This document shows, in pieces, positions 34,346 through 46,069 of a stretch of 64,000 bases of DNA. Positions within the stretch are counted from its first letter, which is position 1, and every line of letters starts with the position of its first letter. The notes under the pieces are model-generated. The model was not told where the DNA came from. It made no database searches and worked only from the letters and a program-made list of their open reading frames with translations. Origin of the DNA: Bombyx mori (lineage: Eukaryota > Arthropoda > Insecta > Lepidoptera > Bombycidae); the NCBI RefSeq assembly GCF_030269925.1, contig NC_085133.1, positions 5,538,001-5,602,000 on the forward strand, read 5' to 3'. The position numbers were made by a program, and so were the translations under genes.

Positions 34346-34361
34346 CGCATTCATTACTAAT

Positions 34362-34594
34362 CATCATCATCATCATAGTCGGTCACTAGTGGGAGAGCAG
34401 TCGTGGTCATGTGGAGCCCTTGTAAATTAAAGCCTTGACAGCTGTTCTCCATAGTTCCCAAACGGAGGCTTGGCGCACGCACTCGTTAAGTGGAGTTTTG
34501 GTAAGGATTATCATCTGATCAGTCCAGCGCATGGGGTTTCATCCACGAGGTCTTTTACCATTGACCCTACTCTGAACAACAAGTTTCTCGATAG
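34362..34594 (-). mobile_element. RTE-like LINE 3' end with (ATC)n tail
   Basis: The simple repeat CATCATCATCATCATAGTCG at the left is the tail. On minus it has the same coding blocks as 24590-24900 (CTTGGCGCACGCACTCGTTA, GTCTTTTACCATTGACCCTA, AACAACAAGTTTCTCGATAG on plus). Confidence 0.75.
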
Positions 34595-34599
34595 ACTAA

Positions 34600-35371
34600 T
34601 AATAATACTAATATATCATTTAAAAAAACCACGTCAGTTCAATAAAAACTTATTTTACTGCTATATATTTATATGACTATTTTAAGCTCTATATTGTATC
34701 ATTTATATCTGCAAAATGAACGAGAAAAATTAAATGGAAACCCAAAGGCCCAAAAGTTTCGCAGAAAACTAAAAGGAAAAAATGGATCGGCAAAAAAAAA
34801 AAAACTGCACTCAACTCTCCAAGAAACCGAAGAGATAAATTGAAAAGCGTCTTCTTCTAAACATGTTCTTACATTTTATGTGTTACACGATTTGTCCGGG
34901 TTTTAGCTGGTTTCCCTGAACGGTTCACTGGAAGGGGTCGAGCGGTGGCAGATGCCAAATTATTAAACACCGCGGTTCGTTGTACTAATGATGTTCTTAG
35001 AAAATGATTTTTATCTTCACGCCCAATGAACAGGTGACGTATGTGTAAATTTGCACGAGGAAATTAATAAATATTCTATAAACAATCACAAGATTATTTT
35101 AAATTTAAATATGGTACTCGTTCTCTCTGTAGCGTATAATATGCGTATATTAATTTCGACATATTAGCACGAATTTAATTGTATTATTGCTGACGCACGA
35201 TCACAAGCGACGTCGATAACAAAAGAATAACATCGTAACAAAAATAATTTCACCAATCATTAACATAGACGTTGCGGATTAAAGGGTTAAAAATCTTCAT
35301 ATCTCAAAGCGGGAGGTCACCTTAAATAGGTCATACTGTCTACCATCATACAGGCTATGAGCTCTAGCCTT
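34600..35371. other. AT-rich non-coding stretch
   Basis: Nothing recognised. Confidence 0.5.
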
Positions 35372-35551
35372 AACATCGCCGAATCTTCTCAGTGGGTCGC
35401 GTTTCCGATCCGGTGGTAGATTCTGCGAAGCACTGCTCTTGCTAGGGTCAGTGTTAGCAACACTCCGGTTTGAACCCCGTGAGCTCACGTACAGTCAGGG
35501 AGAAGCTGAAATAGCCTCTCAATGCTATCAGCATAGGCAGGATAAAAAAGA
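35372..35551 (+). mobile_element. Jockey-family LINE 3' end (second family)
   Basis: CGCCGAATCTTCTCAGTGGG, CGATCCGGTGGTAGATTCTG, TGCTCTTGCTAGGGTCAGTG and AGCTGAAATAGCCTCTCAA, ending in a GATAAAAAAG tail. Confidence 0.82.
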
Positions 35552-35814
35552 CGGCAAAAGTTTGAATACAATACAAATAGTACTAGATTTTTTTGCGACA
35601 CAATAAAAAATGAAAGCGCATTGAAAACAAAAGCGGTCGCGTTCTGAACGGTGACCATTAACCGAGTTAATTGTCGGACAGTGAAGAGAGCGTGACCGGA
35701 CAACGTACCACCCTATTTAACTACCACTGTCTACTTGTAAATACAAAGAATCATTTCTATAATAAATCTGTTTGTAACTCGATTTTTTTACTCACACTTT
35801 AAAGGTTCCGATCT

Positions 35815-36300
35815 TTCGAAGCATACATGTGTATTATTACCCAGTTACAAAAAGAGAAGAATAACATAAGAAGAAGAAGAACAACAACATAATACAGAAA
35901 AGCAGACAAACGTATAGTTACCCAGTTACAAAAAGAGAAGAATAACAGAAGAAGAAGAACAACAACAACATAAGACAAAAAAGCAGACATATGTATTGTT
36001 ACCCAGTTACAAAAAGAGAAGAGTAACAGAAGAAGAAGAAGAACATCAACATAAGACAGAAAAGCAGACATGTATTGTTACCCAGTTACAAAAAGAGAAG
36101 AATAACAGAAGAAGAAGAACAACAACATAGGACAGAAAATCAGACATGTGTATTATTACCCAGTTCCAAAAAGAGAAGAATAACAAGAAGAAGAAGAAGA
36201 ACAACAACATAGGACAGAAAAGCAGACATGAGTATTATTACCCAGTTACAAAAAGAGAAGAATAACAAGAAGAAGAAGAAGAACAACATAAGATAGAAGA
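35815..36300. repeat. ~80 bp minisatellite, about six units
   Basis: Units containing TTACCCAGTTACAAAAAGAG, AAGAATAACAGAAGAAGAAG and ACAACAACATAAGACAGAAAAGCAGACAT-like sequence recur at about 35839, 35919, 36002, 36080, 36159 and 36241. Units differ mainly in the number of GAA and AAC triplets. A minus-strand open frame of 90 codons crosses it, but that is only the repeat read in frame. Confidence 0.92.
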
Positions 36301-36649
36301 AGCCACGAAAGGCTGAATAAATTTAAACATAAATCGTTAATGCGATTAAATCTGTGAGGTTAAATTTAAAATACATCGATTTTTGATAAACAAAATTAGT
36401 ATGATATCATCACAACAAATAAATAAATGCGAATCCTTTCACAATAAAAACGAAGGCTTACAATTGCAATCGGTTAATTGCGTCATTAAGCGCAATTTAA
36501 GTAAAGTTCAAGGGAAGCACTTTATGTTACTTTACAGATATGTTTTAACGCGTGATGTTTTTATAGGAAGTTTTTTTTAAGTGATCGACATTAAGGTGTA
36601 ATCAACTATATTCGTAAATGTACTGCACTGTACGAAGAAATCCATTTAA

Positions 36650-37070
36650 TCTATATATTAATACGTGAAGCAAAAACTTTGTATCCGTTTTTACGAAAAT
36701 TGCGCGGACGGACGAGTATGAAATTTTCCACACTTATAGAGAATACAGAGAAGAAGTGCACAATGCTAATATATTTTTTAAATAATGCATAAAAGATACT
36801 TTAAATCAATAAAGAAAACAGCACACACACTACATACCATGTATTTGACGCACACACGCATGCATAGTATTTATTGTCAAACTTTTGTTCTTGACGTCTG
36901 TGGTCAAACTGAGAATAAATTAAATATTGTTTGTCATTATTTATATTTTTTAATAGTGTAGCCTTAGCGAAATTCGTGATTATAGAAGTATAAAATACAA
37001 TCATAATAGTGTACAAACTTACAATTCCAATTAATTATAGTCGAATTTCGACTACTGCGGGACCTCTAGT
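36650..37070 (+). mobile_element. 421 bp non-autonomous Helitron, copy 2
   Basis: Starts TCTATATATTAATACGTGAA. Near the 3' end is the hairpin TAGTCGA-ATT-TCGACTA (37038-37054, allowing one extra pair), then 16 bases to the CTCTAGT end. This is the canonical Helitron 3' structure: a short hairpin 10-16 bases before CTRRT. No coding capacity. Confidence 0.9.
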
Positions 37071-38327
37071 AAATCTTAATCGATCATAATACACAAATTA
37101 TTATGGTGATGATACATTTTAATGTTCATTCTTTATATTAGACAGAGATTTTGGAAATCAATGTTCTTCTTGTATGGTACAGTAGCAATTAATGCTCGAT
37201 AAAAAAGTCTATTAAAACGAGCCATAAATTATATATTGCATTTTAAAATTCATCAATTTTTTTGACAATTGCCATAAAAAAAGGCAATTATTTAAATCAA
37301 TAAAATTGTGAAATTATAATAAGTCGTATATGACCACGAAAACTGTTTAGCATTCAAAACGTTTGTAAATTGAAAAACGAATAAGAATTCGCAAATTTGA
37401 CGTGTTTTTAATAAAGAAAAGACATATCGCATCTATGTCATCACTAGTAACAGTACATTTATTGCAAAATGAATAATTGAGCTTACGATAGAGCATTCTG
37501 CTAATATCAAAGTAATTTGTTTTAATTGCGGATATGGACCATTGCGTGGCGAGATGTGGGGCTTCGAAGAAAAGCAAAATTCGCAGCGATGTTAAAATAG
37601 GACGACGAAAAAACTCTGAAAGAAATTAATACTGATTTTGTCTTTAGTCAAAGTAGGTTGAGTTCTGAATGTGCCAACGACGAATATGTAACATATATAC
37701 TAATGTCACATCGGGCACATAACTAGCTCAACTTTCGTAGAAACAAAGCTCTACACAGATCTATAATAATTTGGATGTGGTAGTAGCTCTAAACAGTAGC
37801 AACTCAGTAAGTATTTTTTATTTTTTTGTTTTATTAAAGACATTTTTGTGGGTTCCAATAGTTCCACTCCGTAAAGGGTTGTTTAAAGAGGGTACTCTAA
37901 ACGGTTGGTTCTCTCTATGGTTGCGAATTGTATCACGTGTTTATTATAGTGTATTATTTTCCAATTGGTTCCACAATATAGTTTTTATCAATTCTTTGTA
38001 GATTTCCAGACGTGCCAACATTATAAATAAGTGGTTACCGGAAAGCCTTAAAAGAATCGAAGTCTGAATTATATGTATTCATTATACGTATACCAATATA
38101 AGCGAATTATGTAATTTAGCATATACAACAAGAATGTCATCCATATACGAGAGTTTTGTTTTTAGAATTAAATTATTATTACTATTATTTTTACTGACTT
38201 TAGTGATAAAACCGCTCGTTCGCTAGCTAGCCTGAATATTATTGTACTTATAAAATATTTAATTTTTTCATCAGATGCAATTAATTTAAGCATGACAATG
38301 CCTCAATAACAATGTTGTATTGCTGCA
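37071..38327. other. AT-rich non-coding stretch
   Basis: No supported features. Confidence 0.5.
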
Positions 38328-38585
38328 CATGTCCCGGTCACCGTCCTCGTCGAACCCGTCGCTTGCGACGAAGGGGTCGACGAGCGAATTAACCCATAGA
38401 CACAGCCCACTGAGTTTGTCGCCGGAACTTCTCAGTGAGTCGCTTTTCCGATCCGGTGGTAGATTCTGCGAAGTACTGCTCTTGCAGTGTTAGCATCACT
38501 CCGGTTTGAGCCCCGTGAGCTCACCTACTAGTTAAGGTTACGCTGAAATAGCCTCTCAAGGTTATCAGCTAGGTAGGAAAAAAAA
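38328..38585 (+). mobile_element. Jockey-family LINE 3' end (second family)
   Basis: Begins CATGTCCCGGTCACCGTCCT, then ACCCATAGACACAGCCCAC, GATCCGGTGGTAGATTCTGC, GCTGAAATAGCCTCTCAAGG and a GGTAGGAAAAAAAAA tail. Its 5' part matches the copy at 50090-50408. Confidence 0.85.
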
Positions 38586-38956
38586 AGCACATGTTACAGC
38601 AACAGGCTTCATGTTTCTTACAGAGGCCGCTGCAAGTTACGTGGCAGATGCAGTGACGTTGCAGACTATAAATAATGTATTTGACCCACTTGTTGTCTCG
38701 AATGTTACACGGATGTAAGAATAATGAGCGAGCGCTGCTTCGTTTCGACACGCCGAAAATTTTGTTTATAGGTTTTTTTTTTTCATTACATTTCGATCTG
38801 TTTTATCGATTTCCAAGAGTCAGTGACTTTAGGTTTTAAGGGCTGGGTTAATCCATTACAATTCAGATTTTGTATTCATTTCTCAGGGCCACCAACTTAA
38901 TACCATTAATGTTATGGTATCTATAAGATATGGAAACCTTTTATCACCTTTTTTTT

Positions 38957-39212
38957 ACTGGCGGTAGGACCTCTTGTGAGTCCGCACGGATAGGTAGGTA
39001 CCACCGCCCTGCCTATTTCTGCCGTGAAGCAGTAATGCGTTTCGGTTCGAAGGGTGGACCAGCCGTTGTAACTAAACTTGAGACCTTAGAACTTATATCT
39101 CAAGGTGGGTGGCGCATTTACGTTGTAGATGTCCATGGGCTCCAGTAACCACTTAACACCAGGTGGGCTGTGAGCTCGTTCACCCATCTAAGCAACAACA
39201 AAAAAAAAACAA
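38957..39212 (+). repeat. Bm1 SINE, 5'-truncated
   Basis: ACTGGCGGTAGGACCTCTTG to CATCTAAGCAACAACAAAAA; well conserved, with a small TAGG duplication in GGATAGGTAGGTACC. Confidence 0.92.
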
Positions 39213-39719
39213 ATTGTCCGTGAGCACATCTGTCATCGGTGCCACTAAAATAAATCTGTATTGATTTAAAAGCAACATAAAGAAATGATTGACAGACAAT
39301 ATAAAATTTTGGATTCGACATTCGCATAGCGATTTTAATTTCAGCCATCTTGACGTCAATGTAAATAATTTTCTTAGAACTCATTAAAAGCTTCTTTATG
39401 CAGTATCGGTTCATCGGGCAACCCAGTACATTAATCTCGAGCAATTACTCATTGAAATGATAACAATTGAGTAACTTTTTTTTTTTTTGGATATAATCCA
39501 ATGATTATGAAACAAAACGTTTTATAGATCGATAAATCTTCAGTTAACTTTCATCGTACATAATAATATATTTACTGCATTCTTTCTGTGCCGATCGTTA
39601 ATTAACCGTTTTATTTTATTAATAAATATATTTTAATAACGATAATATTTTTCGTGACGCACGGATGTGGAGGTGACATATTGTGTGCACCTTCTGATTT
39701 TGACTGTTTTATTTTTATT

Positions 39720-39848
39720 GCCATTGTAAGTAGAGAGGTATAGGGCCCATCTAATGGTGAGCCATTTACTTGTTACTCATGAATATCAGCAATGCAAGTG
39801 CACAGTCAAGCCGCTAGAACTACAATACAGTTCATTTGGTTCCATAGT
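39720..39848 (-). mobile_element. Decayed LINE 3' tail
   Basis: Plus reads TTTTATTGCCATTGTAAG, GGGCCCATCTAATGGTGAGC, CAGCAATGCAAGTGCACAG and TCAAGCCGCTAGAAC, a mutated version of the tail at 16540-16760. Confidence 0.65.
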
Positions 39849-40100
39849 TCTTTTTTTTTTTTTATTGCTTAGATGGGAGGACGAGCTCACAGCCCACCTG
39901 GTGTTAAGTGGTTACTGGAGCCCATAGACATCCACAACGTAAATGCGCCACCCACCTTGAGATATAAGTTCTAAGGTCTCGAGTATAATTAAAACGGCTG
40001 CCCCACCTTTCAAACCGAAACGCATTACTGCTTAACGGCAGAAATAGACAGGGAGGTGGTACCCACCCGCGCGGACTCACAAGAGGTCCTACCACCAGTA
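39849..40100 (-). repeat. Bm1 SINE, 5'-truncated
   Basis: A T run at 39850-39863, TTGCTTAGATGGGAGGACGA, and at the right CAAGAGGTCCTACCACCAGT. Confidence 0.92.
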
Positions 40101-40537
40101 AAGTTCATTTACGGTCGTGTTTTTTCATAAACTTTTTCAAAGTTCAGCAACCGCTTTTCCGTTTAGTCTAATATTAAAGTGTTGATAGCAGGGCGTATAG
40201 CCCGTTTATTAAGTCTGCAAACAACAACAAGCCAGGGTTCGAAGACCTCACTTAATAGATCGTAACAACTGTACCAATAACTCTGCATACTATTTACAGA
40301 GTTCAATTTAAAGGTATTCGATAGCGGCTCGTGACGTCAATGTGAACACACCGTCGGAGTGCATCAATCAATCTAAGTGCACCAAATGCAACCGACGTAC
40401 AGTTGTTACCATGCGGTATGTACGTCATGAGCCGGGCGGTCATTGAAACCCAAATGTTTAAGCGCTAATGTTTTGCATAAAGACGGTGCTTCAAAATTTG
40501 GAAAAGCCGGTCCCTAGTAATTTTTACATATCCGTTA

Positions 40538-40790
40538 TACTGGTGGTAGGACCTCTTGTGAGTCCGCGCGGGTAGGTACCACCGCCTTGCCTATTTCTGC
40601 CGTGAAGCAGTAATGCGTTTCGGTTTGGAGGGTGGGGCAGCCGTTGTAACTATACTGAGATCTTAGAACTTATATCTCAAGGTGGGTGGCGCATTTACGT
40701 TGTAGATGTCTATGGGCTCCAGTAACCACTTAACACCAGGTGGGCTGTGAGCTCGTAAACCGAACTAAGCAATAAAAAGAAAAAAAAACT
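40538..40790 (+). repeat. Bm1 SINE, 5'-truncated
   Basis: TACTGGTGGTAGGACCTCTT to AAGCAATAAAAAGAAAAAAAA; well conserved. Confidence 0.92.
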
Positions 40791-41980
40791 CATGTCGATT
40801 ATAAAATTAAAATCGCTATATTAAATGGCCAGTTCAAAATTTTCTTGTTTGTAATTGAACTAATATTTTTAACAAACGATAAATAACCTTTTTTGCTGCA
40901 CCAGTACCTACTTAGATCTGTTGAGAGGTCAGTGTAACCGATTTAGTATCCGAATTTCAAATTAACCTGCAAAACATTACAGTTTACTTGTAAGTACAGT
41001 TGTTTGTTAACGGTATCGGTTCCATTTAGTGAATAAAGTCTTAGTTTAGAATTCGGATTAAGTATTTTTTCATTTACATAAATTCGTATAAATGAAGGTT
41101 AGGTTATCTCGAAAACATTTTTGTAACGAACTTTCTTAGGGATGCGGATGAGTACCCTAACCGGTAAAAACGTCCGTAACATAAGAATTTTATTAGTAAT
41201 GCACACAGTGTACGACTTAATTTGTAATAACGTACAAAAAATAACATATTTTTATTACATATTTTTTATAAATCATTGTGAATAAAATACAGTTGATATC
41301 TTTGTAGTTTTTTTTTATTTTTATCAATAAAAAAATCATAATAAAAAATGTATACCCGAATAATAATTTTTTTTTGTACCTCGAATAGAACTTAAAATTA
41401 ATATTTATAATTAATATTTATATATTTATATATAAATATTTAAATTCATATTTCGATATTTATATATCAGTAACTTCGTTCCTATCCGGTGTCCCACGAC
41501 ACCACACTTTTTTTTTTTGTACTGGCGGTAGGACGATATTATGAATCCGCACAGGATTATTTTTCTATGAGCTTTGTACTATCTGCAATCAGTACTTATA
41601 CTATAAGCAGGTGAGGGGTAAAGATTATAGTTTACGGTGGCCAATCCAATGACAGAGTCTCTTTATTTAGCAGGATGCAAAATTTTCATTCAGAATCCGC
41701 ACGGGTGGGTAAAATCATTTTATTTGGTTCAATCGCTAAGCAGATATAGAGTAAGAAAAAAATATTTTAACCCGGATTCTCAAGGCGGGTGGAAAAATTC
41801 ACGTTTTTATCACTATGAATTAAAGCCTCGTAAGCTCGTTCGTCCATCTGATGCATCAAAAAACATCCATTATTCATGCTGGTTGCAGACTGCACTATAA
41901 AGGGTGGTTTCGGTATCAACAGTCATCTACCAGCTCAGCAGCAATGACTTAAAGCGGAAAGCATTGATATGCCGGTTATT
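40791..41980. other. AT-rich stretch with a Bm1 ghost
   Basis: From 41518 (TACTGGCGGTAGGACGATAT) to about 41880 scattered Bm1-like blocks remain, ending GCTCGTTCGTCCATCTGATGC and an A run, heavily mutated and interrupted. The rest shows AT-rich palindromic patches (41400-41470) but no gene. Confidence 0.5.
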
Positions 41981-41984
41981 CTTA

Positions 41985-42075
41985 TAAGTTCCCCTCCTGG
42001 CTGAGCCTTTGCTCACCCACCCACCTGTGAAACTGGAAAGGCCTCCGGGCCACCAGTAATCCTTCAATAATAAAA
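41985..42075 (+). mobile_element. Jockey LINE extreme 3' end
   Basis: TCCTGGCTGAGCCTTTGCTC, then GTGAAACTGGAAAGGCCTCC, GGGCCACCAGTAATCCTTCA and an A-rich end: the last ~85 bases of the 3858-9092 family. Confidence 0.83.
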
Positions 42076-42479
42076 TAAATCTTATAAATTATACACTAAC
42101 GAACACTTTAAAGTGTCGAACACTTTATCGGACCTCAGCTTAAAATGAAAAAACAACCTAATTTTAAATTATGAATTACGAAAAAGACCACCAGCAGGAA
42201 AACTCGTAAGGTTTAAAAAGCAAACAACAAAAAAAAACTTTAAGATCTCTTCATGGCTGTTTGTTTGTGTTTTTAACTCATTTACATTTGAGTGTATATT
42301 TGTAAATTATCAACGTGACCATCGCATAAGTTTTACGAAGCCGGCGCCAAGTGGACGTTGAGTCAACCGAAAGATTTAACTCTTCGGTTGCGATGATGCT
42401 GTCTTGCAACGTAACGCGAGACTGGATATGAATAATAGTTATTTTTACAATACTAGCCGTGATCCGTGGCTTCACGCAT

Positions 42480-42790
42480 GTTTTTCCCATGCAGCAGAGA
42501 TGCGAATGTTGCGATGGATGTGTGGAGTAACGAGAATAGATAGAATACGAAATGAATATATTATAAATGAAAATGAGGTTGGTAAGAGAGTGTTAATTAT
42601 GAATGTGGAAGGATATAGAGGAAGAGGTAGACCTAAGAAAAAATGGGTAGATTGCGTGAAAAACGATATGTGTAAGAGGGGAGTAAGCGAAGAAATGGTA
42701 TATAATAGACGAGTATGGAAGGAGAAAATATGTTGCGCCTACCCCAGGTGCCTGGGACAAGGGCAGGAGAATGATGACGATGATATTTTT
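42480..42790 (+). mobile_element. RTE-like LINE 3' end, mostly open
   Basis: Encodes [20 protein letters not shown], then [36 protein letters not shown] and CCAYPRCLG, the C-terminal domain of an endonuclease-RT LINE very common in Lepidoptera. It ends in a GAGAATGATGACGATGAT tail, the simple-repeat end typical of RTE-type elements. Part of the middle (the loop between IRNEYI and VGKRVLI) is shorter than in other copies I recall, so a deletion is likely. A decayed relative is at 13616-13780. Confidence 0.82.
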
Positions 42791-43377
42791 TTTAACAGTA
42801 GTCCTATGAAAACTCTAGAGAATGAGTTAGAAACTGGCTTACTACTACTATGGAGATTATCGTCTCCACCTCTATTAAATGATGGACCCTCGGTATTAAG
42901 CGATGACGAATACAAACCCTATTACCCAAAATTTAGAATCGACGTGACAATTACCGGACGACAATAATAGTACGGTTTACCCTACCTCATATTTGGTCAT
43001 ACATCTCTAATTTTACTAGAGCACTTACTTTAAAACCAGAATGTGTTCCACTCAAATTGTACAGTAAACGGTTACGGAATAACGGGAACAAGATACCCAA
43101 ATTAGGAAAGAACAATAAGTACGGTATTACGGAAACGGGCTGCATACGAAACTGGATCGAGAAATGAAAAATTCTTTGTTTCGTAGAAAGCTCGGATGTG
43201 AACCTGTAACCTGAATTACGGAACGCCGAAACGTCCGCGCCCCCGGCCGCAGACACATATAGCGGGCTTCCCCGAACTATATTACATGCACCTCGACTTA
43301 CGGAGGCGGTGACTACGTGTTAAGTGGAAGACACGTCGCAGCGTCTTCCTGAATCCCGCCCTCTTTTATCCCGTCAC

Positions 43378-43412
43378 TATAAATATGTAGCCGAACCGTT
43401 CCCTGTTCAGTC
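43378..43412 (+). promoter_or_regulatory. TATA box and initiator of the two-exon gene
   Basis: TATAAATA at 43378-43385 is followed by TCAGTC (43407-43412), an arthropod initiator whose A (43409) lies 31 bases downstream of the first T of the TATA box, the standard distance. The surrounding 200 bases are less AT-rich than the rest of the window. No other promoter in the window has both elements in register with a downstream ATG and splice donor. Confidence 0.78.
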
Positions 43413-43416
43413 GTTC

Positions 43417-43473
43417 ATGAAAGCTCGAGGTGTGCACCGTGCCAAATCTCGCTACTCCATAGCGGCAACGTGA
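43417..43473 (+). CDS. Short upstream ORF in the 5' leader
   Basis: An ATG eight bases after the predicted start site opens an 18-codon frame beginning MKARGVHRAK and ending TGA, about 100 bases before the main ATG. It would be the first AUG of the mRNA, so it could reduce or regulate translation of the main frame. Whether it is translated is unknown; a very short leader before it may allow leaky scanning. Confidence 0.4.
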   Translation: MKARGVHRAKSRYSIAAT

Positions 43474-43570
43474 TCGCAATCGCGTCTCGAAATCATAACA
43501 TTAATTTACGGGATTTCGTAACTTGGCGATATATCAAAGGGAGCATCTCTGTGTTGTTTGTGTGTTCATA

Positions 43571-43612
43571 ATGTTGGACAAGTCTTTCATCGGGGGCAGT
43601 TGGGAAAGCGTG
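43571..43612 (+). CDS. Unknown basic protein, coding exon 1
   Basis: Codons MLDKSFIGGSWESV, followed directly by a strong donor GTAAGT at 43613. The transcript is predicted to start at 43409, giving a first exon of about 204 bases. Splicing in phase 0 to the acceptor at 50447-50448 joins it to the frame at 50449-50988 and gives 193 residues. Evidence for the join: consensus donor and acceptor, matching phase, no other ATG at the start of the downstream frame (which begins with a GTG codon at the exon edge), and a well-placed promoter. No signal peptide or membrane segment is seen. The family is not recognised. Confidence 0.7.
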
Positions 43613-44957
43613 GTAAGTTCGATTTTATAAATTAAGTAACGTTCCATTTCAGCTCTAAACGTGTCGGCCGTAAACAAACATAGGCGGTGCGCTGATTACG
43701 GAATACTGACCGGTGGTTATTACGCAAAGCGGACGGCCAGTTTAATGCGCTTAAAAGGCAGCTGACTTGTCTACAACTGCTGTCATTGAACTGTGAGCGT
43801 GCGGGCTCGCTGTTTGAATACGGAATTACATTATTTTTGTGGTTAAAGCTCTTGACATTGCCACTTTTGGAAAGTTTCACGGCTGCGACTGCGAGTCGAG
43901 CATTAAATTAATCAACGTCAAAAATCGATTTCTCGTGTTTGATTAAATGTCGAGATTAATAAAAACTTCCTCTGACGTTCTTTTGATTGAAACTTCAAAT
44001 TACGGTAAAAAAATAATCACTAATAAAATTAAAGAAATTCGTAGGTTACTTCGCGACCTCGAGATATTAAAATTTCATGGACGTAGTCAACTTTAATATC
44101 TGTAATTTTATAGTTGCGGTACCAAATATGTTACAAAATAAAGATAATCAGGTTACAAAAAAAGAACGATATTACTAAATTAGGACACTGTTGAGTTACA
44201 ATATTAGAAAGTGATTATCTGTCAGGCACACAATGAGAGCTGTCAGAACTGTCAAAGCTGTCATAAATATCGATTGTCGACATACCGGTTTTGTTCTTAA
44301 TACGATCGTTTTTAATTCGCGAACCGGATGGCGTGCTTTGACTTTCACTAGCGAATTCAATATTCAATTTGAGAATCATAAAATTTCTATATAATTGCGC
44401 ACAATAATGATCTGTTTTTAAACTTAGGTTCGCTTTCAAAAATAATTTTCTATAAAAAATAAATAAATATTAATGTGCTGTTTTAATTTCAATATTTAAC
44501 TTTTTCTCAAGTACGCATTTATATAAACTTAATAACTAACAAAATAAAATATATAAACTTAAGAACGGCTGTCGAGAATTATCAAATCCTTAAAATTGGT
44601 TTATTATTACATGTATAGCCCATATACAAAGTAAGAGCAACACAAATCAAGTGCACAAGTTGAACTGTACGCGCTCACACTTCATTTAACATTCATAAAT
44701 AAATTTAATTAAACGGAGGCAGACGAGGGCGAAACTTTCGGCGAAAAAAAAAAAAAGAAAACATGCATCAAATTAAATCGGGCAATGTTGTGTTTTACAT
44801 TAATGAACAAAGCGAAACGTACGTAACGCCTCGTTGATTCAGCTAAACGATCCTCCGAGCCTACTCGAGCCATTTAGCATATGAAAAACTTCTTTTCACC
44901 GATTCATTTATTTGTTAGGTCAGCCTGACAAATATTTGGTCATAAATACAACGTTAA

Positions 44958-45245
44958 GCATGGAAAATCAAATCTCTTCCATCCGTCGGGAACGTGTTAC
45001 GAGCTTCTTCGGACACATCATGCGGTCTCTCAGACATTAATTAGAGAAGCTCATAATTGCGGGTCGCATAGAGGGCAAGCACGCCGTGGTCAGAACACCA
45101 GTCAGATGGTCAGATCTAGTAAGAGAAGCACTTGGTGGTAGTCTGTACCATGCGGTCCGTGTCACCCATGATCGAACACAGTGGAAGAACGTCACATGTG
45201 ATCGCGATCTTCAGCAGTGAGGTCGATATAGAAGAAGAAGAAGAA
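44958..45245 (+). mobile_element. RTE-like LINE 3' end with GAAGAA tail
   Basis: Reads RRERVTSFFGHIMR, then a stop region, LEKLIIAGRIEGKHAVVR, TPVRWSDLVREALGGSLYHA and DRTQWKNVT, followed by AGAAGAAGAAGAAGAA. This is the tail family seen at 18218 and 53135, with a nonsense codon early on. Confidence 0.78.
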
Positions 45246-45779
45246 TGGAAAATCATATTTTATTATTTATCAGTCATAGTTTACGCTTGTAGGATACATG
45301 AATTTAATTAGAGGATTGTACGATCGAGCTTTTTTTGTTGCCCTTGTAGGCAGACGAGTATACGGTGGTTAGCCAAGCCACTTGCTACCGTTAAGTATAT
45401 GGGAATACCACTACGTTGACAATCCTTTTTGAATTGTAACCACGTAATGACTTTTTTCCAAATATTGGTGCTGTCGTAGGATTAAAAAAAAAGGTTAACC
45501 TTAGTTTACATTTCAAAACATTAACGTCTCATCGAGCAGACGTGGTGAAATAAAATGAAAATTGATTACTCATAGAAAAGTGATGCGTTGTGAGAGAAAA
45601 TCCGTGTGGGCAATGCTCTTAGTCAGAGGACATCGTCATTATACGTCACAGTCTAATTATAGTGTTTATTACACTGAAGACATATCTCATTTTGACCTAA
45701 GTAGGTGAAAATTGTCATAATACATATTTTTATTTAAAACAAATTAGTCGGTTTTTTTAACTGTTTCATTTAAGGTTCC

Positions 45780-46069
45780 ACTAGACGATGACCGGTTTTT
45801 TTTTGATAACGCCTGCTTGTGTCTTTAAAGCGGTTAGTTGCCCTCAATTAAGAAAAATAGTATTATTATTCGCTAATAGATGTCGGGAAGAGTTGATTAT
45901 TGAAAACACGAATAAAACAACATTTTCTGAAAATAAATCGTAGCTGGATCGATTTATCGCCCCCGAAATCCCCTGTATACTAAATTTTATGAAAATCGTT
46001 GGAGCTGTTTCCGAGATTCAGATTATTTATATATTAATATACAAGAATTGCTCGTTTAGAGGTATAAGA
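45780..46069 (-). mobile_element. Non-autonomous Helitron (CATCATCTAGT family), decayed end
   Basis: In minus orientation it starts TCTTATACCTCTAAACGAGC and ends CGGTCATCGTCTAGT. The 3' hairpin present in the sister copy (56566-56881) has been lost to a T-run expansion. Confidence 0.8.

Noticed and set aside
35799..36071. Minus-strand 90-codon frame with three Leu-rich, membrane-like repeats
   Set aside because: It is the GAA/AAC-rich minisatellite read on the opposite strand; the periodicity follows the DNA repeat, and there is no promoter, splice site or other coding evidence.
35815..36300. Regular repeats resembling a CRISPR array
   Set aside because: The units are contiguous and vary only in triplet counts, there are no unique spacers, and the DNA is insect nuclear sequence.
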